This document shows positions 41,694 to 50,314 of a DNA stretch of 64,000 nucleotides, one piece after another. The stretch is from Thermohalobaculum sp951813525. GTDB lineage: Bacteria > Pseudomonadota > Alphaproteobacteria > Rhodobacterales > Rhodobacteraceae. The notes below the pieces were generated by a model. It was not told the origin of the DNA, did no database searches, and worked only from the letters and a program-made list of their open reading frames with translations. The stretch spans positions 124,001-188,000 of the forward strand of contig CATOTJ020000002.1 in the NCBI GenBank assembly GCA_951813525.2, in the 5' to 3' direction. Numbering within the stretch: the stretch's first letter is position 1; each line of letters begins with the position of its first letter. The translations under genes and the position numbers were made by a program.

Positions 41694-42143
41694 CTATTTG
41701 CGCTTGCGCAATCCGCCCCGGCGGGTCCTGCGCGTCTTGCGGCCAGTTGTATCCAACTTGACCTTACCCTGGCGCTTGATGCCGTTATCCAGCGTGATGT
41801 TCCCACCCTTTTTAATGCCGTTATCCAAGGTGATATTGCCCTTGCGGTGGCGCTCCATCAGCGAATCCCCATCGGGAACACCGCCGTATAGGGTCTGGGT
41901 CAGCTCGACGCCCGCGTCCCATTCATCCAGATCGACATGAACGTCGTCACCTGTCCCGAGAAACAGTTCGTCCGAAAGATCGGCAGGTCCTTTATAGATC
42001 ATAATATCCTGATCCATAATCTCCGACGTAGTGATGATGTCATTTGTATCAGAAATAATGTCGGTGCTGCGTTCATGGGCGTTTGCGCCCGTCATTGCGA
42101 CACCAGTGATCAGCGCTGCAGAAATAATCGGTTTTCTTGGCAT
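41694..42143 (-). CDS. Periplasmic repeat protein with basic tail, unknown family
   Basis: A 149-residue exported protein. GAGGAGATTGATGAT precedes ATG 42143, and the first 23 residues form a signal peptide (ISAALITGVAMTGANA). The mature protein is acidic in its first half (TDIISDTNDIITTSEIMDQD; GTGDDVHVDLDEWDAG), has two copies of a GNITLDNGIK repeat separated by KG, and ends with a strongly basic RKTRRTRRGGLRKRK. I recognise no family. Its base composition is lower in GC than its neighbours. The tail might bind nucleic acid, lipid A or an acidic partner, or the repeats might mediate self-association; this is open. Confidence 0.7.
   Translation of the reverse strand: MPRKPIISAALITGVAMTGANAHERSTDIISDTNDIITTSEIMDQDIMIYKGPADLSDELFLGTGDDVHVDLDEWDAGVELTQTLYGGVPDGDSLMERHRKGNITLDNGIKKGGNITLDNGIKRQGKVKLDTTGRKTRRTRRGGLRKRK
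41776..41841 (-). repeat. Two 29-30-bp imperfect direct repeats in the periplasmic-protein gene
   Basis: The units start TTGATGCCGTTATCC at 41776 and TTAATGCCGTTATCC at 41812 on the plus strand, 36 bp apart. They encode the duplicated GNITLDNGIK peptide. Divergence at third codon positions suggests an older duplication kept under protein-level selection. Confidence 0.75.
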
Positions 42144-42302
42144 ATCATCAATCTCCTCGTTCCTGAGGCAATCGTACCATGGGTGCCCGGGCAATATCCA
42201 GACCCAGTCCCGGCAGGCGCCGATCAGCCGATCTGGGCGCGCAGTTGCCCACCATATCGATGAACGCTAGCATCTCGTCAGCTGTGAGGGGGACCTGCAA
42301 AC

Positions 42303-42827
42303 ATGAGTGACGATCACCGCCACGCCGGATGGTCGCGCGTTATGTTCAACATGATGCGCGAGGCAGGTGTCACCTTGTTTTCGCATGTACCGGACGCCGG
42401 GAACGATCAACTGATCAAACTGGCCACCGAGCATAACGATACCCAGGCGCTGCTGCTGACGACCGAGGAAGAAGGCATAGCGATCGCTGCCGGGGCTGAC
42501 CTTGTCGGGCGCCGCGCTGTTCTGTGTATGCAGTCGTCGGGCTTGGGCAACTGTCCGAACTATCTGTCGCTGGCCAAGGGTGGCCGGTTTCCGCTGTTGA
42601 TGATGATCTCGATGCGGGGCGATTATGGCGAGCAGAACCCCTGGCAGTATCCGATGGGCCAAGCGGTCGAACCGATCCTGAAGGCCATGGGCATCCTGAT
42701 CTTTCGCGTCGATCATCGTGATGATCTGGAAAGCGCCGTCGGTGCGGCACTGCACGCAACGGGAAAAGGCGCCGAATCCGCCGCCATCGTGCTGGGCCAA
42801 AAGTTTCTGGGCGCGAAAGGGTTTTGA
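42303..42827 (+). CDS. TPP-binding decarboxylase-like subunit, alpha (sulfopyruvate/phosphonopyruvate decarboxylase type)
   Basis: A 174-residue protein corresponding to the N-terminal (Pyr) domain of a thiamine-diphosphate enzyme. It contains VMFNMMREAGVTLFSHVPDA, a candidate cofactor-activating Glu in LLLTTEEEGIAIAAGADL, and MQSSGLGNCPNYLSLAKGG. Length and partner resemble the split ComD/ComE sulfopyruvate decarboxylase. The following gene supplies the diphosphate-binding half. The substrate is probably a 2-oxo acid with a charged terminal group; exact identity is open. Confidence 0.78.
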   Translation: MSDDHRHAGWSRVMFNMMREAGVTLFSHVPDAGNDQLIKLATEHNDTQALLLTTEEEGIAIAAGADLVGRRAVLCMQSSGLGNCPNYLSLAKGGRFPLLMMISMRGDYGEQNPWQYPMGQAVEPILKAMGILIFRVDHRDDLESAVGAALHATGKGAESAAIVLGQKFLGAKGF

Positions 42828-42829
42828 CG

Positions 42830-43423
42830 ATGACCGACCGAACCCCCGGCACAATCGACCGGCGGGCGTTGTTGCCCGCGCTATTCCCGGAACCGCAAAA
42901 CTGGCTGTTCGTCAGCGGCCTGGCAGGTGCTTCGCGCGATGCCGCGGTCCTGACCGGCGACGGCCCCAATCTGTTTTCGATGGCTGGCGCCATGGGTGCG
43001 GCTGTACCGTTGGGCCTGGGGATGGCCCTGTCCGAACCTGGTGTAAATGTGGCCGTCGTAACCGGAGATGGCGAGCTTTTGATGGGTATCGGCTCGCTGA
43101 TCACCGTTGCTGCCGCCGCGCCGGAGAACCTGACGATCATCTGCGAGGACAATGCGCGCCATGGCGAGACAGGCGGGCAGGTGGGCCACACGGGCGGCGT
43201 TGCGGATCTTGAAGCAATCGCCAAGGGGGCTGGTCTGCGCTCGGTATTGACGATCAGCGCGGCGGCGGAACTGTCGAAGGCCGCCGATTTTTTGAGCCAA
43301 GCGCCAGGACCGCGGCTTGTGGTGGCGCGGGTCGCCGCGACACCGCCCGCAGCGTTTAAACGCGACATGGATCTGGCTGCGTGCAGGGTGCGGTTTCGCG
43401 ATCACCATCGAAAGAAGGCCTGA
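42830..43423 (+). CDS. TPP-binding decarboxylase-like subunit, beta
   Basis: A 197-residue protein corresponding to the PP domain of the same enzyme. The ThDP motif is clear: VVTGDGELLMGIGSLITVAA with the closing ENLTIICEDN, then ARHGETGGQVGHTGG. ATG 42830 follows the alpha-subunit stop by 2 nt; a TTG 6 nt earlier is possible. Together the two subunits should make an active heteromer. A class V aminotransferase gene lies 0.7 kb away on the other strand and might supply its 2-oxo acid substrate. Confidence 0.8.
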   Translation: MTDRTPGTIDRRALLPALFPEPQNWLFVSGLAGASRDAAVLTGDGPNLFSMAGAMGAAVPLGLGMALSEPGVNVAVVTGDGELLMGIGSLITVAAAAPENLTIICEDNARHGETGGQVGHTGGVADLEAIAKGAGLRSVLTISAAAELSKAADFLSQAPGPRLVVARVAATPPAAFKRDMDLAACRVRFRDHHRKKA

Positions 43424-43584
43424 ACGGCCGGAACGTGCCAATCCGGCTGTCACAATTTGGGCACAGGATTGACCGGCGGAACCGTTATTGGCGGGAGGAC
43501 CCTCGACAAACCGCCTTCAAGACCCCAGATCGCGCGCCCCAACGAAAGACAGGACAAGCCCATCTTGGTGGGACCGGACAGACG

Positions 43585-44007
43585 ATGATCCAAGTGACCG
43601 AAGCCATTGCGATTGCCGAGTGGGAGCTGACCGAGACGTTTTCGCGCGCGTCCGGTCCCGGCGGGCAGAACGTCAATCAGGTCGCATCCGCGGTGTCCTT
43701 GCGGTTCGAGGCGGAACGCTCGCCGCATCTTCCGCCAGACGTCAAGACAAGGCTGCGCCGGTTGGCCGGTCAGCGGTGGACCAATGACGGGGCCATTGTG
43801 ATCCGGGCTGAAAGTCAGCGCAGCCAACTGCGTAACCGTGAAGAAGCCCTACAGCGATTGGTGGAACTGATCCGTGCAGCTGCTGTCAGGCCTCGCAAAC
43901 GGATCAAGACCCGGCCAACGCTCGCATCGAAACGGCGCAGATTGGACGCAAAGTCCAAGCGCGGTGAGGTCAAGGGCCTGCGCGGGAGGCCGAACCTGGA
44001 CGATTAG
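43585..44007 (+). CDS. arfB: Alternative ribosome-rescue peptidyl-tRNA hydrolase ArfB
   Basis: A 140-residue protein with the catalytic GGQ motif at 26-28 in SRASGPGGQNVNQVASAVSL, the release-factor-like domain, and a basic C-terminal tail (RPRKRIKTRPTLASKRRRLD) that enters the empty mRNA channel of stalled ribosomes. This is the canonical ArfB/YaeJ layout and length. It frees peptides from ribosomes stalled without a stop codon. The open frame extends upstream but only the ATG at 43585 gives the family's N-terminus. Confidence 0.94.
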   Translation: MIQVTEAIAIAEWELTETFSRASGPGGQNVNQVASAVSLRFEAERSPHLPPDVKTRLRRLAGQRWTNDGAIVIRAESQRSQLRNREEALQRLVELIRAAAVRPRKRIKTRPTLASKRRRLDAKSKRGEVKGLRGRPNLDD

Positions 44008-44012
44008 AGAGT

Positions 44013-44046
44013 GTTTCAGTCCGATTGAAACGGTCCGGGCGCCCGG
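44013..44046. repeat. Two adjacent palindromes between arfB and the aminotransferase gene
   Basis: GTTTCA-N7-TGAAAC (44013-44031) is followed 3 bp later by the perfect 12-bp palindrome CCGGGCGCCCGG (44035-44046). The convergent position suits termination or transcript end-protection, but no T-tract follows either hairpin. Confidence 0.5.
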
Positions 44047-44143
44047 CCTTGTTGAGCGGTCCCATTTTTGGGGCGCATGACTTGGTCAATCAGGCTGAAA
44101 ACTGGTCTTTCCGCGAGTTTTCGCTGCCCGCTGAACGGTTGTC

Positions 44144-45331
44144 TCAGGCGGCGAATGCCGATCCGATCACTTCCGCCGCGGCAGTTATACCCGATCCGGC
44201 CAAAGGCGCCTCCATGGCGATCAGCGCAGCCTCGGTCGTGGCCAAAGCGCCCAGCACCATCGGCGGGTTCAAATGTCCCATATGCCCGATGCGAAAGGCA
44301 CGATCCTGAAAATCGCCCAGGCCGATCCCCAAGGTCAGCCCCGCCTGATCCTGGCAGATCCGTCGCAGCTTTGCGCCATCCAGATCGCCGGTCAGAACCG
44401 TTGTCGTGGAATTGCCGCGGGCGGCGGGTTCATTGATGTTGAATTCCAGGTTTCCTTGCGTCGACCAGGCGCCCACAGCAGCGCGCACGGCATCGGCAAA
44501 GACCTGATGGCGTGCCCAGACATTCTCCAGCCCCTCCTCTTGGATCATGTCCAGGGCCGTGCGCATGGCATAGATATGCTGGATCGGTGCCGTGCCCGAG
44601 AATTTCAGGTAAAACAGCTCTTCGGACATACGCTGGGTCCAGTCCCAATAGGGCGTGACAAGATCCGCGGATCTATGCGCGTCCAGCGCCTTTTCGGATG
44701 CCCACACGATCCCAAGCCCCGGCGGGACCATCAGGCCTTTCTGGCTGCCGCCTACGGTGACATCTACGCCCCAGTCGTCCATATAAAAGGGCACACAGCC
44801 CAGCGACGCGACGCAGTCGACCATCAGCAGGGCAGGGTGCCCGGCACTGTCCATTGCGCCGCGCAGCGCCTGAATATCGTTCCAAACGCTGGATGCGGTG
44901 TCGATCTGGACAACCAGAACAGCCTTGATCGCATGCTCCTTGTCGGCGCGCAGATGTGCTTCGACCCGGGCGGGGTCGACCGGATCGCGATCGCCGAAAT
45001 CGATCATGTCGACTTCGCAACCCAGCTTCGTTGCCTGCTCGCCCCAACCAATGGCGAACCTGCCGCTGGCCAGCACCAGAATCTTGTCGCCCCGGCAAAG
45101 CGTATTGGTCAGCGCCATCTCCCAAGCGCCATGCCCGTTCGATATCGGCAGAAAGACCCGGCCCTTGGTGTGGGCAATAGCGGGAAGATCGCGAAAGACG
45201 GTATCGGTGACATCGATCAACTCGCCTTCATAGATGTTCGGCATCGCCATATGCATGGCGTTCAACACCCGGTCGGGGATGACAGATGGGCCAGGGATCG
45301 ATGTCAATGCGCGGCCGCGGTTCAGGTTCAT
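44144..45331 (-). CDS. Class V aminotransferase, alanine/serine-glyoxylate type
   Basis: A 395-residue PLP enzyme. The cofactor lysine is Lys198 in VDVTVGGSQKGLMVPPGLG; IPGPSVIPDRVLNAMH near the start and VFLPISNGHGAWEMALTNTL are the family's phosphate-binding and N-terminal features. Members use glyoxylate or pyruvate as acceptor and Ser, Ala, aminoethylphosphonate or cysteate-like donors. Several in-frame ATGs open the gene (45343, 45334, 45331); GGAG lies 6 nt before the one at 45331, which is used. Confidence 0.88.
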   Translation of the reverse strand: MNLNRGRALTSIPGPSVIPDRVLNAMHMAMPNIYEGELIDVTDTVFRDLPAIAHTKGRVFLPISNGHGAWEMALTNTLCRGDKILVLASGRFAIGWGEQATKLGCEVDMIDFGDRDPVDPARVEAHLRADKEHAIKAVLVVQIDTASSVWNDIQALRGAMDSAGHPALLMVDCVASLGCVPFYMDDWGVDVTVGGSQKGLMVPPGLGIVWASEKALDAHRSADLVTPYWDWTQRMSEELFYLKFSGTAPIQHIYAMRTALDMIQEEGLENVWARHQVFADAVRAAVGAWSTQGNLEFNINEPAARGNSTTTVLTGDLDGAKLRRICQDQAGLTLGIGLGDFQDRAFRIGHMGHLNPPMVLGALATTEAALIAMEAPLAGSGITAAAEVIGSAFAA

Positions 45332-45430
45332 CATCGGCTCCATAATGCAGCAACGGATGGGCAGGTTACGGGCTGTCGGCCGCTTGTCTATGCGGTATTC
45401 TTGATGACAGCCATGTTCAAATGCGATGGA

Positions 45431-46180
45431 TCATTCCCGCCGCAGAACCCGTTCAGTCAGGAAGTCGCCAATCTTGCCGGACGAAAACGCCGCCGTCAGC
45501 GCATCGGCGTCATAACGGGTGCGCACCCATTCCAAAAGCGGCATCGCACCGTCCGGCTGATCGGCTTGGTAGGTGTCGAAGAAGGCATCGAGAATGCCCG
45601 TTTTGCCCTGTCGGATATGACCGTATTTCAGGGACAGTTGCGCGCGCGCCTCGGCGATGGGCCGGTCTTCGTGCAGCGCCAGGTAAAGCGCCGACATAAT
45701 ACCGGCGCGGTCCGCGCCGGATTTGCAGTGGAACAGAACCGGGTATTCGAGGCTTTGGAAGAAGGTCATCGCGTCCTCGATTTCCTCGCGCGTCGGGGCC
45801 GCGCGGGATCGAAGCTTGAAGGCTTTGAAGTGCAGTCCGGCGTTGTCGCAGGCCTCGACTTCCAGGGGATAGGAGCCAAAGCTGTTCCCGCCGCGCAAAG
45901 TCACGACCGTTCGGATGCCAAGCCGGGCGAAACGGCGAATGTGATGGGGCATGGGCTGGGCAGCACGCCAGGCCATCGGCGAGAGCTGGTGAAGATTTAG
46001 ATAGACAAACCGAAAGAAGGCATGGTCGATAAAAATCATGTTGGCCCAGGCGCGCACCCGGTACCAGCGTGTGCGCAAGGGCTGGCGCCACCGGTCGCGC
46101 CTTTCCAGCAGCGTATCAAGCGCTGTTGGCGACGCGTCAGGGGCACGCGTCGGCGCGCCGGGATCGGATTTCTGTTCCAT
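45431..46180 (-). CDS. Tyrosine/dual-specificity phosphatase family protein
   Basis: A 249-residue protein with the cysteine phosphatase loop HCKSGADRAG (Cys152, Arg158) and the preceding IRTVVTLRGGNSFGSYPLEV strand. This family of bacterial DSP-like enzymes acts on phosphotyrosine or on phosphoinositides and related metabolites. A hydrophobic MIFIDHAFFRFVYLNL segment near residues 48-63 may contact the membrane. The frame stays open far upstream, overlapping the divergent sulfotransferase gene, but the ATG at 46180 gives a sensible protein. Confidence 0.83.
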   Translation of the reverse strand: MEQKSDPGAPTRAPDASPTALDTLLERRDRWRQPLRTRWYRVRAWANMIFIDHAFFRFVYLNLHQLSPMAWRAAQPMPHHIRRFARLGIRTVVTLRGGNSFGSYPLEVEACDNAGLHFKAFKLRSRAAPTREEIEDAMTFFQSLEYPVLFHCKSGADRAGIMSALYLALHEDRPIAEARAQLSLKYGHIRQGKTGILDAFFDTYQADQPDGAMPLLEWVRTRYDADALTAAFSSGKIGDFLTERVLRRE

Positions 46181-46334
46181 GAGCGGCGCGGGATGTATCA
46201 GACAGTCCGATCCGCGGCAACCGCTGTGATAATGGCGGGCGCGAGAGGACGAATTGAAGCCGCACAGGCTTGACAGCGGCTCCGGCACAGCGATTTCTGA
46301 TCGCCCGGCAGCAGGCAGCAAGAAGCGATCCAAG

Positions 46335-47063
46335 ATGACCGAGACCGTTCGCATTGCAATGTGGTCAGGCCCGCGCAATATCTCGACCGCAATGATGCGG
46401 TCCTGGTCGAGCCGCAGGGATTGCCGGGTGGTCGACGAGCCGTTTTATGCGGCTTACCTGGCTGAAACCGGGTTGGACCACCCGATGCGAGCCGAGATCC
46501 TGGCGTCGCAATCGCAGGATTGGGATCTGGTCGCGAGCGATTGTGCGAGCGCCTGCGACGCGGCCATAATTTTTCAAAAGCACATGAGCCAGCACATGGT
46601 TGCAGCGGCGCCGCTCGGCTGGATGTCCGCATGCCGTCACGCTTTTCTGATCCGCCCGCCCGAGGAGGTTGCAGCCTCTTTTAGTGCGAAATGGGATGCC
46701 ATGACTGCAGAAGACTTGGGGTTCCGGCGCCAGAGTGAGCTGTTCGACCATATCTGTCAGTTGACCGGCGCCGCGCCGCCGGTCGTCATGGCCGCCGATG
46801 TGTTGCAGGACCCGGGCGGGATGATGCGGGCCTTGTGTTCTGCGCTGCGAGTGGATTGGGACCCGGCGATGCTGCAATGGACGGCGGGTCGGCACCCCGA
46901 CGATGGGGTTTGGGGCGCGCATTGGTACAATGCGGTCATCGGGTCAACCGGATTTGCGCCGCCATCCCGGCGGCCCCCCGCGGTCCCAGAAGAACATTTG
47001 GCGATCGTCGATGCGTGCCGTCCGCATTTCGAAAGCATGGCACGACATTGCTTGAAAGCGTGA
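46335..47063 (+). CDS. Sulfotransferase-like P-loop protein
   Basis: A 242-residue protein starting MTETVRIAMWSGPRNISTAM, which is the P-loop-like PAPS-binding motif of a bacterial sulfotransferase family, followed by VVDEPFYAAYL. The later HAFLIRPPEEVAASFSAKW matches the RPP/R-D-P segment of sulfotransferases. The activity and acceptor are unknown. It is divergent from the phosphatase gene across 154 bp and convergent with the sensor kinase. Confidence 0.78.
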   Translation: MTETVRIAMWSGPRNISTAMMRSWSSRRDCRVVDEPFYAAYLAETGLDHPMRAEILASQSQDWDLVASDCASACDAAIIFQKHMSQHMVAAAPLGWMSACRHAFLIRPPEEVAASFSAKWDAMTAEDLGFRRQSELFDHICQLTGAAPPVVMAADVLQDPGGMMRALCSALRVDWDPAMLQWTAGRHPDDGVWGAHWYNAVIGSTGFAPPSRRPPAVPEEHLAIVDACRPHFESMARHCLKA

Positions 47064-47122
47064 CTTGCTGCTGGCCGATTGACGTTTAGGGAGATTGGGT
47101 TTTCTGTCGCGCTGGCGCTTTT

Positions 47123-48823
47123 TCAGAACTGCGCGATGACGTCGCCGCTTTCTGCAGCGGCCCCTGCCGGGAAGGTCGCTGTAAAGATCGCACCGCGGCT
47201 TTGATCGTTATCGATTTCCAACTGCCCGCCCTGCAGTTTCAGCAGCTCGGACACGATGGTCAGGCCAAGGCCGACACCGTCTGCCTTTTGCATTTCTGCC
47301 GCCTCACCGCGCCCAAAGGGTTGAAGAATGCGCTTGCGGTCACGCTGCGCGATACCGGGGCCGTCGTCGATGATCTGCAGAGACATCGATTCTTCGTTCC
47401 GTTTCACACGAATGGTGACCATCGAGCCGGGCGGCGAGAATTTGACGGCGTTGTTCACGAGATTGATGATGATCTGTTTGAACGCGCGCTGATCGACGGT
47501 CCATTCCAGATCGGCCTCGCACTCGTTGATGACCTTGATGCGCTTCTTGTCAGCGATCGAGGCAAGGGTTGAGGTCGCGGCATCAATCTCGGTGCGCACG
47601 CCAACCGGTGTCGGGGCAAATGTCCTGCTGCCTGCATCCAGGCGTGACAGATCCAATAGATCGTCGACCAGGCTCAACAGGTGCTTGCCGCTTTGATGGA
47701 TGTTGTCAGTCAGTTTACGCACGTCGGCGGGCGACATGGCCGATCCTTGGGCCTTGTGGCGCAGGACTTCGGAAAGGCCGATGATGCCGTTCAGCGGTGT
47801 GCGCAGTTCGTGGTTCATCTTGGCCAGGAAATCGGACTTGGTGGCGTTTGCCTTGCGTGCCACTTCCAGCGCCGCCGTCAGCGCTTCGCGGCTTTGCAGC
47901 AGTTCTTTTTCCTCGGCCTTGCGGGCCGTGACATCGCGGAACAGTGCCATAACGCAAGGCCGGCCCTTGAAGACCGACGCCGCACCATTCGCCTCGACGT
48001 GAATAAATCCGCGCGCCGGCGGGCTTGCCGCGATCGTTGTGGTGAACGAGCCGAGGCGTAATGTCTCGTCGATGAAGTGGGTCAGCGCCTCTTCGTTCTT
48101 CAGCCCCAGCAACCGTGAGAGCTGACGACTGCTCAACTCCTCGGTCGTGCCACGTCCCATCAGTTGGGCGAGGGCGTGGTTGCTTTCCAGGACCGAACCT
48201 TGTGCATCGACGAACACCATCGCGGTGTTGGTGCGCAGGATCAGTTCGTCCAAACGGCGCTTCGATTCTGTTGCCCGCTCCTCGGCCAGCCGGCGTTCGA
48301 TCACTTCCTTTTCCAGCGCCAGATTTGCCTGGTTCAGATCGAAGGTACGCTCGCGCACCTTGGAATCGATGTTTTCCTGGGCATCGCGCAGCTTGGTCTC
48401 GGCGTCGTCGCGCTCGCCCAAGGCCCGCTGAAGATCATCATTCGACAGCCGCAACGCATGGCGTTCATAGGCATCGACCTTGCGTGGCAGGATGCGCCAG
48501 ACTGCAGCGACGGTGAAAAACATCATCGATGCGACCAACAGCTTGTAGGTCAGCGTGATCGCGGTGCTGGATATGAAGAAGGCCGCGAGTGACGCAGCGG
48601 CGTTGATCGCCAAGACGATCAAGAATGCATAAAGATACGTTTTTCGCGGCACAAAGATTGAAATGTACTTTTCGCGGTTCAGATAGACGATCATGAACAG
48701 CAAAAGGATGTACGACGCCGCAACCGACGCATCAGCGAACAGGCTGAGTGCGACGTGCTGCACCGATACTTCTCCGAAGTTGGAGGCGATGATTGGCGCC
48801 ACCTCCGCCTTTGGAATGTTCAT
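47123..48823 (-). CDS. Membrane-bound PAS-containing sensor histidine kinase, orphan
   Basis: A 566-residue sensor kinase. Three hydrophobic segments (about 31-48, 62-84, 90-110) form an N-terminal membrane domain with short loops, followed by a coiled coil (about 120-195), a PAS domain (about 197-300) and the kinase core. The H-box is KMNHELRTPLNGIIG with phosphoacceptor His338; the N-box IIINLVNNAVKFSPPG and the G-boxes DDGPGIA and GVGLGLTIV are intact. There is no receiver domain in the protein and no response regulator gene in this window, so the partner is encoded elsewhere. The membrane domain, with almost no periplasmic loop, probably senses from within the bilayer or reports to the cytosolic PAS. 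Confidence 0.9.
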   Translation of the reverse strand: MNIPKAEVAPIIASNFGEVSVQHVALSLFADASVAASYILLLFMIVYLNREKYISIFVPRKTYLYAFLIVLAINAAASLAAFFISSTAITLTYKLLVASMMFFTVAAVWRILPRKVDAYERHALRLSNDDLQRALGERDDAETKLRDAQENIDSKVRERTFDLNQANLALEKEVIERRLAEERATESKRRLDELILRTNTAMVFVDAQGSVLESNHALAQLMGRGTTEELSSRQLSRLLGLKNEEALTHFIDETLRLGSFTTTIAASPPARGFIHVEANGAASVFKGRPCVMALFRDVTARKAEEKELLQSREALTAALEVARKANATKSDFLAKMNHELRTPLNGIIGLSEVLRHKAQGSAMSPADVRKLTDNIHQSGKHLLSLVDDLLDLSRLDAGSRTFAPTPVGVRTEIDAATSTLASIADKKRIKVINECEADLEWTVDQRAFKQIIINLVNNAVKFSPPGSMVTIRVKRNEESMSLQIIDDGPGIAQRDRKRILQPFGRGEAAEMQKADGVGLGLTIVSELLKLQGGQLEIDNDQSRGAIFTATFPAGAAAESGDVIAQF

Positions 48824-49226
48824 CCTACATACCCGCTCTTCACCAAGGCTCCCGCCGCAAGATCGTTGCCGCGGTGTGCTGCCTGAATTGCCTTCCCCGA
48901 TCGCCTGAGAGGTAATGATTTCTAACAGGTTTTTCGAGTTTCGTCATTTTTCTGTGACCCACATCCCTACGTTGAGTTGTAATATTGGTATTCGGCATCA
49001 ATTTAGACAATCATAAGGCGAAAAGTTGCCGATTAGTTTCGCATTAAGCGAGTTCGAATAGCCAGATTCGCAAAATGACGATGGTGGCCGGATGCGCTGA
49101 ATCGCTCTTTCGGGATGCAAAAGATGCCCCAGGGCGGAGTGCCGACGGGAATTGGGTGAAACCACGCTGTTCGGGGGCGGCGAGCGAGCCGGCTAATTCC
49201 TGGCGTTTCGCTTGGTACTCGCGGCA
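48824..49226. other. 403-bp intergenic region between the sensor kinase and rnhA
   Basis: It is clearly richer in A+T than its surroundings between 48910 and 49070 and must contain the kinase promoter on the minus strand. A 35-codon frame on the minus strand (starting MTKLEKPVRNHYL) lies just before the kinase gene but has no ribosome binding site. No RNA gene, repeat or confident ORF was found in the rest. Confidence 0.5.
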
Positions 49227-49712
49227 CTATTTCGCAGAGCCGCCAGCCGGTTTTTTGTCCGTCTTTTTGCGCGACTTGATCTCGGCAGATGCCAACTGAT
49301 CGGCGCGTTCGTTCTGCTCGTGCCCGGCGTGACCCTTGACCCATTCCCAGGACACATCATGAAGGGCCTGGGCAGCGTCCAACCGCTGCCAGAGATCATC
49401 GTTTTTGACCGGCTTCTTGGCAGCCGTCTTCCACCCGTTGCGTTTCCAGCCATGGATCCACTTCGTGATCCCGTCGCGGACATAGGTTGAATCCGTCACA
49501 ATCGTGATGGTCGCCCTGCGCTCCAGCGTCTCGAGCGCCTGAATGGCAGCCATCAACTCCATCCTGTTGTTGGTGGTTGGATTGTCACCGCCGGAAAGTT
49601 CGCGGTCGCGGACGACTTCGTCGTCCCGGACCGCTTGCAGGACCACGCCCCATCCGCCCGGGCCGGGATTGCCGGAACAACCACCATCAGTATAAGCGAA
49701 AATCTCAGTCAC
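49227..49712 (-). CDS. rnhA: Ribonuclease HI
   Basis: A 161-residue enzyme degrading RNA in RNA-DNA hybrids. The four acidic catalytic residues are in AYTDGGCSGNPGPGGWG, RMELMAAIQAL, TIVTDSTYV and HAGHEQNERADQLA. A basic C-terminus (KSRKKTDKKPAGGSAK) extends a few residues past the usual end. The start is GTG at 49712, which overlaps the stop of the upstream methyltransferase by 8 nt; the longer frame to 49754 has no family support. Confidence 0.95.
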   Translation of the reverse strand: MTEIFAYTDGGCSGNPGPGGWGVVLQAVRDDEVVRDRELSGGDNPTTNNRMELMAAIQALETLERRATITIVTDSTYVRDGITKWIHGWKRNGWKTAAKKPVKNDDLWQRLDAAQALHDVSWEWVKGHAGHEQNERADQLASAEIKSRKKTDKKPAGGSAK

Positions 49713-50298
49713 GGGTTGCCAAGATGTGCATGCAGTCGTCCAATCTGCCCTCATAGCCGGTGGCTCTGAATGTTGAGATTTCAGTCACCCGAAAGCCCGC
49801 CGTTGTCAGCAGGCCGGTGATTTCATCGACCCCGAAATAGGTATAAAGCCTGCCCAGCCGGTCTCGGCGTTCACCGCTGCCGGTTTTCAACCCCAAATAA
49901 AACGCGCTGCCGCGGCGCAGTGCATCCCGGATGCGGGACAGATGATCCGGCATCGCGTCGCGCCTGTCATGTAACAGGCAGAACGAGGCCCAGATACCAT
50001 CGTAGCTGTTCGTTGCGCGAAATTCGGAAAACTGTCCGACATCGACCGTCAGACCAAAGCGTTTGCGTGCCTCTTCGACCAGACCGTCCGATCCATCGAA
50101 ACCGCGGACCTGAAACCCGCGATCCTGAAACCAAGCCGCCGCCCAACCTGATCCGCAGCCGAAATCCAGAATATCGCCCCCGGCCGGGACCATGTCGGCA
50201 AATGCGTTAAGCTGAACAATTGCGTCGTCCGTAACCTCGGCATCCGCATAGACCGGCGCTTCCGCCGAATAAAAGGCAAGCGTTCGTTCATCCGCCAC
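49705..50298 (-). CDS. Class I SAM-dependent methyltransferase
   Basis: A 197-residue methyltransferase with motif I ILDFGCGSGWAAAWFQDRGF, then VRGFDGSDGLVEEARKRFG and the YDGIWASFCLLHDRRD segment of motif IV. The start is GTG at 50298, 17 nt after the ispH stop. The acceptor is unknown. It overlaps rnhA by 8 nt, so ispH, this gene and rnhA form one operon. Confidence 0.87.
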   Translation of the reverse strand: MADERTLAFYSAEAPVYADAEVTDDAIVQLNAFADMVPAGGDILDFGCGSGWAAAWFQDRGFQVRGFDGSDGLVEEARKRFGLTVDVGQFSEFRATNSYDGIWASFCLLHDRRDAMPDHLSRIRDALRRGSAFYLGLKTGSGERRDRLGRLYTYFGVDEITGLLTTAGFRVTEISTFRATGYEGRLDDCMHILATRD

Positions 50299-50314
50299 GA
50301 AGGGGTCCCGTTTC

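Noticed and set aside
44273..46000. A 575-codon plus-strand frame across the aminotransferase and phosphatase genes
   Set aside because: It is antisense to two enzymes with intact active-site motifs and has no coherent domain of its own.
48842..48949. A 35-codon leader-like frame before the sensor kinase gene
   Set aside because: No Shine-Dalgarno sequence precedes its ATG and the peptide shows no attenuator pattern.
49033..49344. A 103-codon minus-strand frame overlapping the end of rnhA
   Set aside because: Its first half is an out-of-frame reading of rnhA and the second half has no family resemblance or ribosome binding site.
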